Shown: positions 46,983 through 57,352 of the stretch, piece by piece
How the letters are laid out: each line of letters opens with the position of its first letter
Position numbering within the stretch: the first letter of the stretch is position 1
NCBI GenBank assembly: GCA_022453515.1
Contig: JAJNNY010000003.1
Coordinates: forward strand, 248,001-312,000
DNA: 64,000 nucleotides
Source of the DNA: Astrocystis sublimbata
Taxonomy: Eukaryota; Ascomycota; Sordariomycetes; Xylariales; Xylariaceae
Reading direction: 5' to 3'
Notes under the pieces: model-generated
Databases searched by the model: none
The model's input: the letters and a program-made list of their open reading frames with translations, nothing else
What the model was told of the DNA's origin: nothing
Translations under genes and position numbers: made by a program

Positions 46983-48593
46983 CTATGACTTCACGAGAAG
47001 GGATTGACCTGTCATGTCGTCGGGCACTGGCAGGCCCATGGCGGTGAGAATCGTGGGCGCCACATCGCCAAGAACGCCCTCGTCTGTCTTCTTCAGCGAC
47101 CATCCCTCGGGCGCGTTGTCCATGATGAAGGGGACTTTGTTGGTCGTGTGCGACGTCTTGGGCTTGCCATCGGGGAACTTCATCTCCTCGGCATTGCCGT
47201 GGTCGGCTGTGATAAACAAGATGTAGCCCTCCTTCCTGCAAGCATCGCGGATCACGCCAATGGCCTCGTCGGTCGCCTCGCAGCCGACGATGGCGGCCTC
47301 GTACACGCCCGTGTGGCCGACCATGTCCGGAGGGGCAAAGTTGTTCATGACAAAGGGGTAGGTCTGCTCAGCAAGACGCTTGGCCACCTGCTTGCCCACG
47401 CCGGCCGCGGACATCTCGGGCGCCTTGTCGTAGGTCGCGACGTTCCTGTTGGAGGGGACCAGATCCTGAGACTCGTCTCGCTCCTCAAGAGCAAACACCT
47501 TCTCCACACCACCGTTGAAGAAGAAAGTCACGTGGGCGTATTTCTCCGTCTCGGCGATGTGGACCTGCTTGACTTCTTGTTTGCCGAGCCACTCGGCAAG
47601 CACGTTGCCCATGCGCTGGGGCTCGAATGCGATCTCGAAGGGGTAGCCGACCTTGTACTGGGTCATGGTGACCAGATGGATCTTGGGGTAGGCGAAGTCG
47701 GCCAAGGGCGAGCGGTCGACGTCTCCGAGCAGCTGGGTGATCTGTCGAGCACGATCGGACCGGTAGTTGAAGAAGAAGACCTCGTCGCCGTCCTTTATGC
47801 GGGCCTCTTCACCTCCTACAATGATAGGCTTAAGGAACTCGTCGTTCTCCCCATTCTCATATCGCTGTTTAACGGTTTGGACGGGGTCTGAACTCTCCTC
47901 ACCCTCGCCTAGAATCATACCCTTGAGGGCGATTTCGACTCGCTCCCATCGCTTATCACGGTCCATAGCATAGTAACGGCCAACGACGGTGGCGATCTGG
48001 CCAATGCCGAGCTCCTGAATCTTCTGAAGTAGCTCCTCCATGTACCCTACACCGGACTTGGGGTCTGTATCACGGCCGTCGCCAAAGAAGTGTATGAAGA
48101 CCTTGGGAACACCAACAGCCTTGGCCGCCTCGAGGAGAGCATAGAGGTGGGTTTGTTTCGCATGCTGAAACTAGTTGAGCGGCGATAGGGATGGCGGGGA
48201 AGATGGGAGACTCACGACACCGCCATGGGAGACAAGTCCGCAAAGATGTAAGCGGCCGTTGCCGTTCTTGGCACTCTGCAGAACGTTGTCGATGACGCTG
48301 TTCTTGCCGAGCTCGCCCTTCTTGATGGTCTGATCGATGCGCACAACGTCTTGCCAGACGACACGGCCGGCACCGATGTTCAGGTGGCCTACTTCCGAGT
48401 TGCCCATCAATCCCTCGGGCAGACCGACGGCAAGAGACGAGGCCTCTAGCTCGGCGAAACCAGTGGCGCTCCTGGACAGCTCGTCCATAACGGGGGTTTT
48501 GGCATTGGTGATAGCGTCGCCATGGCTGTCGGCGGTGGGAATTCCCCAACCGTCAATGACAATAAGGCAGGCTTTTTGAGACGGGGTAGGCAT
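46983..48593 (-). CDS. gpmI: 2,3-bisphosphoglycerate-independent phosphoglycerate mutase
   Basis: Glycolytic and gluconeogenic enzyme interconverting 3- and 2-phosphoglycerate without a cofactor, using Mn2+. Two exons, 48593-48216 and 48164-46983, give 519 aa (family about 510-530). The intron (GTGAGT...CAG) joins as SHGGV|HAKQTHLYAL. Metal-site motif IVIDGWG has D14, and the phosphoserine nucleophile is S66 in MGNSEVGH. Further conserved segments are GRVVWQDVVRI, HFFGDGRDTDP, GRYYAMDRDKRW, NYRSDRARQI, HIAETEKYAHVTFFFNGG, PDMVGHTG and TADHGNAE, in the right order, so all metal ligands appear intact. Start is the first ATG in frame with the conserved block, after a non-coding leader. Most filamentous fungi use this class rather than the cofactor-dependent enzyme of yeast. 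Confidence 0.97.
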
Positions 48594-49553
48594 CCCAGGC
48601 TTCTCGTTCAATGCGCAGACGAAAAATTGGTATTAGACAGTAGTAATGTTGAATGCTGAGGTGGTGCGTGATTTAAAGATGAGGCAGGTTGAGCGAAAGG
48701 ACCGTCGGACATGGTTGATCAAGTCTCACGGAAGTGGGATGGCATGGCCGGGCATGGCACGCCTGGGTGGTGGGGGATAGCAGGCTTTTCCTGCCGGAGG
48801 CAGTACCTCGATACAACCCCCCGCTGTACCGAGCTCGCTTTGATACCGTTATGATGCATCGTCGCGGGCCGTTCATTCGTCTCAGAACGTAGGGAAGGTG
48901 TTTGAAATCACTGGGAAGATTTTGACTTTTCTCTAGAAGCTGCAGGTGTTGGCCTTTCAAAAGCAAGCCGTACCTGGGTACGCAGCTGAGATGGCGCCGA
49001 TACATCCCATCAAGGTTCCTGAGTACTGCATTCGACGATAGCAGCATGTACCTCCTATCTCTATCTACCCCTCCATGGCGACCGGTGCGAGGTGAGCCAG
49101 GGTATGAGTGGCTACGTCAATAGTGGGGCCTCTTCAACGGTCAACAGGGGGCATGGGCCCATTGGGGTTCAGGGTTCTTCGTCGCGACTTCCATGCGCGT
49201 GTCTGGACTCTGTAGATTCTGTAGGTACTTGACCCATGCAGGCGAGGCAAGCCCGTGGTAGGATGTCCTAGACCGCAAGAAAAGCTAAAGCAGGTGCAGC
49301 CTCAACGAAGCAACAACTCCCTTTGTATGTTCATGCACCTCGAGATTGCGAGTGACATTACAGCGAGCCGCTCAGTTCATCACCACATGTCATTTGCAGA
49401 CTGTGCCGTCGAGCAATCAATGTCGAATTTGTAAAACTCAGCGAGGGATCTCCCACAAGCTACAGCTACAACTACCTCTACTCTACTAAAGACAACGAGA
49501 CCTTTGGAGTTGGTGGTACGGCCGAAACAGAGCAAAAGCAACCAGTTGCCAAG
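48594..49553. other. Divergent promoter region (phosphoglycerate mutase / MED9)
   Basis: Separates two start codons on opposite strands, so both promoters should be here. No gene or clear repeat seen; the last 120 bases before MED9 are CT- and CA-rich. Confidence 0.6.
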
Positions 49554-50051
49554 ATGCCGACGACAGAGCCCACCACACGAGCCCTACCGCTCCCTCCCGC
49601 CCTCAATCCCGACGCTCTCGACGTGCTCTCGGAGCTCGCGAACCTCCTCACCCGTCTGCGCACTCTCCCACCCGGCACCGGCACCGGCACCACGCCGTCG
49701 CAATCCCAGCCCCAACCCCAGTCGCAGTCGCAGACACAGAATGCCGCCTCGCACGCAACGCCCACGCCCACCGCCCTGCTCTCCTCGCAGGCCGCGACCA
49801 AGAAGACGGGCGAGCTGACGCTGAAGGAGATCCCCGTCGCCACCGACGCGCTGAAGCACCGCTTCCAGCGCGCCCGCAACCTCATCAAGACCACCCTGCC
49901 CGACCTCGACCGCGGCCTCGCCGAGCAGGAGGCCGAGATCGCCGCCCTCGAGGCCCGCATCGCCCGCCAGCGCGACACCCTCGCCAAGTTGCGCGATGTC
50001 GGAACCCAGCTGGCTGTTATGCAGGGCGAGGGGGATAAGATGGAGGAGTAA
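49554..50051 (+). CDS. MED9: Mediator complex subunit 9 (MED9)
   Basis: Subunit of the middle module of Mediator, which links transcription factors to RNA polymerase II. Single exon, 165 aa. The N-terminal part has LSELANLLTRLRTLP, corresponding to the family's first helix. A Pro/Gln/Thr/Ser-rich linker follows (PSQSQPQPQSQSQ). The conserved C-terminal half reads LTLKEIPVATDALKHRFQRARNLIKTTLPDLDR and LAEQEAEIAALEARIARQRDTLAKL, the coiled-coil hairpin typical of fungal MED9. The third codon positions are extremely GC-rich. The opposite strand is also open for over 220 codons across this gene, but as a shadow of that bias. The gene lies head to head with the mutase and tail to tail with cofactor C. 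Confidence 0.88.
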   Translation: MPTTEPTTRALPLPPALNPDALDVLSELANLLTRLRTLPPGTGTGTTPSQSQPQPQSQSQTQNAASHATPTPTALLSSQAATKKTGELTLKEIPVATDALKHRFQRARNLIKTTLPDLDRGLAEQEAEIAALEARIARQRDTLAKLRDVGTQLAVMQGEGDKMEE

Positions 50052-50489
50052 ACGGATGGTGGTGCGCTACAAAGGGCGATGGTTTCCAAACGACTGGGAG
50101 GGTATAAAACAGGACCGAGGCGTATGTGTTGGATATTAGCGAAGAGAGGATCACTCAAGAGACAACATCCTGATGACGCAGGTCAACAATGCACGATGTT
50201 GTGCAAAGGATAGATTTTCTCTTTTTGGTTTGGTTATTTACCAGCAAAAGACTGCCATGGGCATGGCACGGTGTTTAGGCGTTTATAATGATACCACGAT
50301 TCGAGATTCGCAATCTCAATGGCTACAGGACTACCTATTGACTTGGCTATACACGAACGCCCATTTCATGCGCTGTAATCGCATCTTGCCAAGCGCCCCC
50401 GACTATGCCCAACACTCCCTTATGATCAAACTGTGAGCATCATCTCGGTATTTATGAACTACAGAGGTTGGTTCAGACAATTTATCGTT
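50052..50489. other. Convergent intergenic region
   Basis: Short spacer between the 3' ends of MED9 and cofactor C. No gene or repeat seen. Confidence 0.6.
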
Positions 50490-51802
50490 TTACTGTGTGA
50501 TTTCCAGCTCGCGCAGGCTCATTTCGCACGTCATGCTCGTCTCAGAAACTGCCTTCTTCCACACGCCGTCCGATATACGGGCATTCTCTGGTAGCACGCT
50601 CCAGTTGGGCGAATGGCTATCTTTCAGCCATTTGAAGTCATCCACTTGATCCCACTGGTTCGTATCTGGCGTATCAGATTCGTGGGCCTATCGGAGAATC
50701 AGTACCAAGGTTCAAAGCAGTGGACCAAAAGTTTACTGGGGAGTAACTTACATAATATGCAGGCAAGGGCGCAAAGGCCATTTCGGAACAATCCTCAATG
50801 ATGGGGTGGCTGGTGCAATGAAGATACAGACGCACGTTTTTGCAGTCATGTATGCGCACCTGACGTGCCGCCACCACAATAATGCTATCCTCGACCCCCG
50901 TGATATGGGCCGCGCCAGCGACATGCCCCGCGATGATCACGCTCTGCTTGATATTTTTGAGTGCAAGCCCAGTGCAGGTGGCATGCGTAGTAGAAGGCAG
51001 AGCCATTGACACGATGCACTGCTCTAGATTTGTCAGGCTGCCCAGAGCCGTGGCCCTTGAGGCCGCCGACGGAAGCAAGATGTGCATGCCTGTACAATCG
51101 GAGAGGGCGATGGGCTTGGGCGCAAATTGCTCCGAGACTGCTGGCGGAGAAGTTGCTGTGTCCCCGGCAACGCTCGTATCATGAACCGGCTTGTTCGAAT
51201 CTTCGACTTCCTGGCGGTCATTCCTACCTAACGGCCTATGCACTCTTGGGTCGGGAGTGGCTTGTGAAGGTGCTGCTGCCGTCCCGGTGCTTCGAGACTT
51301 GAACTGAAACCGTGACTTTGGCCCAAGTTTTCCGGTCGTCGCGTTGAGCTTCTCTGTCAGTGCTTTGATAGCCTATCTTGTGTGAGCAATAATGAATTAT
51401 ATATACGTAAGAGAGCCGGCTCATAGCGAGCTGCACCCACCTGCGAATAAGCTCTCTGGTCATAACTGGGAATGAAATCGGCCGCATCCATAACCTTGTT
51501 GGACAGCCGGGATATGCCTGCCAACACCTTGTCTATGCCTGTCTGTCGCTCGCCACCGACGGGCGACATTGTCGACAGGCTGTCGATCTCATCTTGTATG
51601 ACTATGTGTTTTAGAGATTCAGCAACACCGTCGTCTCTGTCTGCCTCCACGCCCTCCCAAAAGCTTGCGTGTGCTTACGGGTTATCTCAGCTTGGAAATG
51701 GCGGAAGAACTTTTCTTTGGGGTCTGCCATCTGCGGGCTTGTCAATCCTCCGTTCGGAAGAGGTGGGCTAGGATTGAAGGGGATGAACGTTGGGAGAGAC
51801 AT
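50490..51802 (-). CDS. Tubulin-folding cofactor C (TBCC)
   Basis: GTPase-activating chaperone for the alpha/beta-tubulin assembly complex. Four exons, 51802-51679, 51601-51441, 51372-50752 and 50687-50490, give 367 aa from this start; in-frame ATGs also exist at 51811 and 51730. The N-terminal helical domain has DPKEKFFRHFQAEIT, MSPVGGERQTGIDKVLAGISRLSNKV and FIPSYDQRAYSQ|AIKALTEKL, with all junctions in frame. The C-CAP/cofactor C beta-helix follows, with parallel repeats and the arginine-finger motif Q-x-R at Q266/R268 (ARQVRIHDC), then HCTSHPIIEDCSEMAFAPL. The last exon has QWDQVDDFKWLK and SPNWSV, the usual ending. All introns are GT-AG. No anomalies. Confidence 0.93.
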
Positions 51803-51811
51803 GGTAGGCAT

Positions 51812-53007
51812 TGGAGAGAACAGAACGGATAGGTAGGTATAAATATCAAATGTTGAGCTATAAAGCAATATGAACGGCGTTCGAATAACAACTGCTTATA
51901 AAAAGCAGCGCAGAGTTGAGACGTCTCTACACCACAGCGGGGGAATGATGAAGGTGTCTAATACCGGATCCGACGATCACTGGCAATGGGGAGATGGCTG
52001 CACCTACTTATACATGACATGCAGTACTCTTACTAGGGAGCGAACGAACCTCGGAAGGTGTCACCGTGTGGAAGGGCGTTCCAAGGTCCAACGGGAAGCT
52101 CTAGGCTGCTTGGGTGGTATCGTGCTGCACTATGTCGTCGATTGGTGAGACGACTCCAAGGGGGGGCGCCTCTGTGGTGTCCATGATGGATGATCGCCTC
52201 CAGCCCATCCTACCCCAGATCCAGGTTCAAGCTGCTGCAGGGTTTGGTGGGGCGAGGGTAACGGGAGGGGATTGGAGGGGGGACGAGGGGGGGTGGCATC
52301 GCTAATCGACTGGCTGAGAGCCCCGATAAGACTCGATTGGCGGGCCCCGACCCCATTGCATCGCTGCATCGCTGCATCTCAGGTTACTATTAAGTAACAA
52401 ACCGCGTGGTCATGGGCTCATGGTCTGACGTAGAAAGGCAACATCACAAACGCAGTAACTGTTAATGGTCGAGTCGCCATAGCTTTTTCATTTCGTTTGA
52501 TAACATTTCACATTATGACACCTACGTCGCTTCAGATGCTATTTTCCGATGCTACCTCGATGTTTATCACCACTTGGTAGGTAGGGGTGTATAAAGCGAT
52601 TAAGTAGACCAGTCTTCCTATAATTAAAGCAACATCATTCTACGTGCATTAGGCTGAGCCTAAAGTTTTCAGAATATAGCAACGTCTTCATTTCCGTCAT
52701 ATTTATATCATGACTGAGCGTCCACTCTTACGGGCGCAAGATAAACAACAAGACACACTTCATAAATCCCTCTTTAAGCAGGTAGTGACAATGTAAGTTT
52801 TTTAACAGTCCAAACTTTGGGACGCCTAATGGTAACATGATAGAATTTATGTCTATGTCTATTTGCTACTATTACAAACTTGGAACAAGTTCGCAATATA
52901 TCAAAAGCTTCTAATACTCTATCTTATATAGGAAACACGGGTCTGTCTAGCCCAACTATGACTCTATCGATATGATTACTCCGCCTCTTACTTTTTTCAC
53001 CTTGCTC
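51812..53007. other. Intergenic region upstream of cofactor C
   Basis: The first part holds the cofactor C promoter and a G-rich segment (52150-52300). From about 52440 the sequence turns AT-rich, marking the start of the sparse region that continues to the window's end. No gene seen. Confidence 0.55.
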
Positions 53008-53739
53008 CTACCTTCCGGGTTTCTTAGTGAAAGGGGGTCTTGGTAAAACCGTCTTACTACGAGGCCATTCTGGACAACTTCGAGAATACGGACCATAAAT
53101 CCATAAGTGACGCGGCTTGCCTCCGACGTAGTTTCTCTCATCTTCGGTCATGAGCCGCTTTATATCTTTGAAGTTCCAATACTTCCCATCGATAACCATC
53201 TTGACTCTCTTTGCGATAACGTAAAGATGCCCTTGTAATTTACAGGTATCTTTGTCCGGTCCCATTCGAACCGTTAGGTGATTGTCGTCATCCGCCAAAA
53301 CTCGCGATTTACCATTAGCAGTATACGTTACGGATACCGTAGACTTAGCATGAACACCCATCCTATGAACCAAACATTGATCAGTTGACAAATTTTCTTC
53401 CATAGTGCAAAGGTATAACTGAATACTTACATGACCCAAAGATAAGCTTGTCCGCAACGTCGTGCCTCAGACATAAGAAACTCATTGACCCAGTCGAGGT
53501 TATATATGAAAGGATCGGCGAGCCACATAATCTGAAATAATTGTTAGAAGCTGTCCCATAGGTGATGATGCCACACATACCTTCGGATTGTCCACAGTAC
53601 CCTCTCCTGCTTCACTAAATGGCTTTTCGATTCTTTTCAACATCGATTCGTCGTGTGGACCACCCGGACCAAGACTGATATCTGTATCCCAAACCACATC
53701 CCCTCTAGTTGGCTGGACAACTCTCCTTGGCGTATTCAT
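53008..53739 (-). CDS. Unrecognised 204-aa protein
   Basis: I do not recognise this family. Three exons, 53739-53581, 53531-53431 and 53362-53008, are joined by introns with GTATGT...CAG and GTAAGT...TAG, all in frame, which argues for a real gene. The N terminus MNTPRRVVQPTRGDVVWDT is followed by a hydrophilic segment, then PKIMWLADPFIYNLDWVNEFLMSEA and AYLWVMMGVHAKSTVSVTYT. The third exon alternates beta-like stretches (NHLTVRMG, GHLYVIAKRVKMVIDGKYW) and ends PRHLWIYGPYSR plus a basic Pro-rich tail. There is no signal peptide or membrane helix. It sits in the AT-rich segment next to a protein kinase and 3 kb from a retroelement; lineage-restricted origin is possible but unproven. Confidence 0.6.
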
Positions 53740-54769
53740 TATGATTCAGTAATATATAAGCTTGCTGATGATATAATTGCTTGATGTTGCGACACAGCAA
53801 CATAGACTCACCTTTGGCACTACAAACTTATTTACAATATCTGGGAACTATAATTCCTCTCTAAAAGTGTTATGGTGCTCTCTTAGTCAATATTACAATG
53901 CGACATTTCTTGGTTAGAGAATCAAAGGTTTTCACACCCGGTTTCTTTCAACATACACTTGACAATGCATTCTCATCGCATAATTCATTGCAACTTCGAA
54001 CTCAACACAAAGGGATGATTCTCTATAAGCGACCTTTCACCTATTACCCTCCCTCATAGCCCAAGCTTGGATTCTTTTTGACAACTCCTTAGTAGAAATT
54101 GGACTGATTATTGTCGGCCAGTACACTAGTCCATGATATATCAAAGGCCTTTTGATGGTATTGCCTTTATTGGGAACAATGTTATGTCTCTTTAAGCTCA
54201 ATCGCATGCGCGTCCATTGCTGCAGAAGAACCGCCGATAGAGGCGCAAGTGACAGCTCTCAAGGGAAAGCCTTCAGAATGTCGGATGGTCACCCAAGTTA
54301 CAAGATGACATGGCAATGGAACACCATACTTCTATTGTCACGATTCTGTATATAGGAGGCTACAGATGGTCAACTCTCAGAATTGACAACATTCTATGTT
54401 TTGATAGTGTAGTCGTTTATAGCTACAGACCTAAGCTATTAATTACAGCATTACCGTCATTATGTGAGACAATGTCCTTGGCAACATACCAATACTTGAA
54501 TTTCACAAGCAATCTTAGTTTTCGTTCGCGTTTGTGACTTCTAGGATATTGTAGACCTCTATTAAGTAGCCTCTTTCTGCTACGTATAGCCGACATGTGT
54601 AAAGCACCCCTCGTCACTCAACTGTTAAACAGAAAATCTAAACATAAAACCTTGATTTCTTCTAATGGGGCCATAAAATTTGTTCAGTCTATTCGCTGGA
54701 TACCTACATAGGAAAACTAAGACATTTATGGACATACACACTTTCCCGACGAAACGGCCCAGCCAAGCC
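53740..54769. other. AT-rich intergenic region
   Basis: Lies between the unknown gene and the kinase. Short open frames on both strands have no protein features. No repeat seen. Confidence 0.6.
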
Positions 54770-56248
54770 TCACCTTCGTACACACTTTCGTAGTATATCA
54801 AGTAGATATAATCGCAGTCTAGTGTTCGAAGTCGCAAGCACCTTATTTGCTTGAAACCACCGGTGTGCTTTTACCTTCCTGGCCGATAACCTGTCCCCTG
54901 GATTGTATTTCAACATTTTCTCCAACAAATCTGCCAAGTCTTTGACTTCGCTTTCCTCGTAGTGGTACTCAACTGGAGGATCATCACCTCTCGGGCCGGG
55001 AGGGTACTGGGTTCTTTTTGAGCTAAGCCTAACTTCCAAAATCTCCCTGCAACCGGTGGGCATCTTGATATTCGTTGAATCGATTGAAGGTGACAGCTGA
55101 ATGACCTCCTCAAACTTGCAGCCACTGTCCTCCCATACCTTGTGATACGGATCTGGCAATGGACCCAGAAGGTCCGTAATCTGTTCAACTACCTCCTCAT
55201 ACTTGTAGTTACCACCGAAATCTGCGTCGATCACGTGATCCCTAGATGTGCGTAACTCGTAGATTGTACAAGCGAGGGCCCATATGTCTACTTCAATCCC
55301 TATCGGCTGGTTGAAGAGTAGTTCCGGTGCAGCATATGCTTTTGGAATCCCAGTGGCTTTCTTGGGATTGCTACTAAAGAAGGACTCCCCGAAGTCTGCA
55401 ACCACAATGTCTTCTAACATGAACTTCTTGGCAAAGTCACAGATCAGGGGGGCCACGGAGTACTCAGGACCCCTTGGTCTTGGATCGCCACCGGACGCTG
55501 TAAGAACATACCGCAAGTCGCCTTCCCCCGTAAGCTCTTCCATCTGATCTTCGTCTAGTTTGTCAAGAGCGTCTTGATCAAGCTTCATCAGAATATTCGA
55601 GGGTCGAAGATCACCATGGCACAAGCCACGTTCGTGAAGAAACACCAGACCGTGGGCAATTTGCTTGCAGATCCTTTTCGAGGCCTTCGTTGCCTCTGGT
55701 TTCAAATCATTCAGTGACGATCTCCACGCTGACACCGGAGATCCGTAAAGTTGCAAAACGAAGCAAAGGTGGCGGCCATTGGGGCCATCGATCCAGAAAG
55801 AATCCAATGGAACCGCTATGTGATTTCGATCAAGCTCTTCGAGCGAGGCGTTTTGTTTGAGGAAATCGTAAATCTTCGGTTCAATAGAGTCCGTCAAGTG
55901 ATCTGCCACCATTACCTTCACGGCCCTCCATTTTTGGAGTTGTGTATCGCGGCACAGCCACACAGTTCCGAAACCCCCACTCCCCAGCTTATTCCAAATC
56001 TCGTATCTATCGTTTAGGACATCATTTATGTGAATCGGGTGGAAACCCCCTTTGTTGTACCGGCTGATCTCTTCAACTCCCCTGTATTCGTCGAAAGGAT
56101 TCCATTCATACTCTTGGATGTCATCTTCTGCCTCGCCATTCTCAGCGTTTGAAATTTTGTTATCTGCTTGATCGGAACTAAATGACTCGACAGCACCTGG
56201 CTCGACGGAATCTGGCTCGGCACCATTATTAGTCTTAGCAGAGTTCAT
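54770..56248 (-). CDS. SRPK-like serine/threonine protein kinase
   Basis: Protein kinase of the CMGC/SRPK group, which phosphorylates Arg-Ser-rich proteins in characterised members. One uninterrupted exon of 492 aa. The acidic N terminus is followed by the SRPK lead-in EEISRYNKGGFHPIHINDVLNDRYEIWNKLG, close to the group's usual YxxGGYHPVHIGDxL. The glycine loop is GSGGFG (89-94), the ATP lysine K111 (AVKVM), the catalytic loop HGDLRPSNIL (211-220; HGD rather than HRD), the DFG motif D285-G287 and APE at 307-309. The insert between the catalytic loop and DFG is only about 60 residues, far shorter than the spacer of animal SRPKs. All residues needed for catalysis are present. Divergent intronless SRPK-like kinases are numerous in some filamentous fungi, often in accessory regions, and this one lies 770 bp from a retroelement. 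Confidence 0.88.
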   Translation of the reverse strand: MNSAKTNNGAEPDSVEPGAVESFSSDQADNKISNAENGEAEDDIQEYEWNPFDEYRGVEEISRYNKGGFHPIHINDVLNDRYEIWNKLGSGGFGTVWLCRDTQLQKWRAVKVMVADHLTDSIEPKIYDFLKQNASLEELDRNHIAVPLDSFWIDGPNGRHLCFVLQLYGSPVSAWRSSLNDLKPEATKASKRICKQIAHGLVFLHERGLCHGDLRPSNILMKLDQDALDKLDEDQMEELTGEGDLRYVLTASGGDPRPRGPEYSVAPLICDFAKKFMLEDIVVADFGESFFSSNPKKATGIPKAYAAPELLFNQPIGIEVDIWALACTIYELRTSRDHVIDADFGGNYKYEEVVEQITDLLGPLPDPYHKVWEDSGCKFEEVIQLSPSIDSTNIKMPTGCREILEVRLSSKRTQYPPGPRGDDPPVEYHYEESEVKDLADLLEKMLKYNPGDRLSARKVKAHRWFQANKVLATSNTRLRLYLLDILRKCVRR

Positions 56249-57021
56249 GTTGGCTTTTCCAGATGGGAGATTGAACTGATGGCTTTTGACAAAAAGAAAT
56301 TTTGAGAGAAGTGACTGTATATACAGATGTGAAAATTACTTGAGGATGCAATGGTTTTTTGAAGTACTTGTTGCTGTGACGGCGATAATTACCCATCACG
56401 GCTCTAGTGGTCCGTCTCTGATTTATACTAACAGTTGGGTTTGTTGTTGGGAAGATATGCTTTGTCTTCCTCTTTTGAAAGATTTGAGAACAAAACAATG
56501 TTGCAATAATTCAATTCGAGACAAGCCCCGGAAGATTTCGTGTCAATGAGAAAGGATGGCCATACATGTTTCGTCGCTTAAAGATCACATTATTATAATT
56601 ACGTTGTTTGGCTTTGTGCGAAGTTCATGTGGTACATAAACCATTATCTGATTCATTTTGTAATCAAGGGATGTACCTCTTGACCTTTCTTTGAATACGA
56701 CATAGGTCGAAGTTCCATATCGAAAGAGAGGAGCTTTTGTTCTATTGTGAAAGAACATTGAAAGACTAATTACACACAGCATTGATGCGAGCTCGAATTT
56801 GATCGTTTGACCATGTTGCAATGATGACTATCATTGGTAAAGCTAACAACTTGACCATTTTCATGTGCACAATTGACTAGGTTCGAAGAAACACAATAAA
56901 TTAATGATACTCAGGTAGGTACTCTAAGTTATGTCTACCATGATGGGGAGTGAAATTATGTGGGAAATATCTTTATGGCGTAGATTAGTGAGGTCTTTAG
57001 GCAGGTAAGGGAAACACTACC
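56249..57021. other. Upstream region of the kinase, up to the retroelement
   Basis: AT-rich sequence between the kinase start and the 5' LTR. No gene seen. The five bases CTACC (57017-57021) just before the LTR are the candidate target-site duplication, which cannot be tested because the other end is outside the window. Confidence 0.6.
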
Positions 57022-57352
57022 TGTCACACGGGTCACTTCCGGGCTACCCAAATAGGAAGCCTACGCGCCCTAAACCTCTGAATATGTAGATGATTGGATC
57101 AGAGCTACGGATCTAGAAGGTTATGAGGACCTCCGTATGCAGGCGACAACCAACAGGCATAAGTGAGGCGTTGCCGCAGACCCGAGGAAGGTCCGAAGCC
57201 GGCCTCAAGGGCTGCCAGAAGGAGCATAAATAGAAGGGATTCCTCCAGCCTGGAGTAGAGGCTTTAGGAGGACATGGACCCTTTTGTGCCCTAGAGAATT
57301 ATTAGCTGAATTGAAGCCTATTCTAAGCCCTAGAAATCTAGCCCTTGTTACA
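57022..57352 (+). repeat. 5' long terminal repeat
   Basis: Begins TGTCACA, the heptamer that recurs directly after the polypurine tract at 63994-64000, so the left edge is firm. The right edge is inferred at 57352, where ...TTACA gives the expected TG...CA ends (about 331 bp). A TATA-like CATAAATA lies at 57225-57232 and could be the element's promoter. Unlike the internal region, this segment keeps many TpG dinucleotides. The primer-binding site just after the LTR could not be matched to a tRNA. Confidence 0.75.
57225..57232 (+). promoter_or_regulatory. TATA-like box in the LTR
   Basis: CATAAATA followed by AGAAGG, about 200 bp into the LTR, at a place where LTR promoters of this class usually lie. 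Inferred from position and sequence only. Confidence 0.45.

Noticed and set aside
47004..47891. 295-codon frame on the plus strand
   Set aside because: Antisense to the phosphoglycerate mutase exon; a shadow of its codon bias.
49478..50158. 226-codon frame on the minus strand
   Set aside because: Antisense to MED9, whose GC-rich third positions keep the opposite strand open; composition is Ser/Arg/Val repeats.
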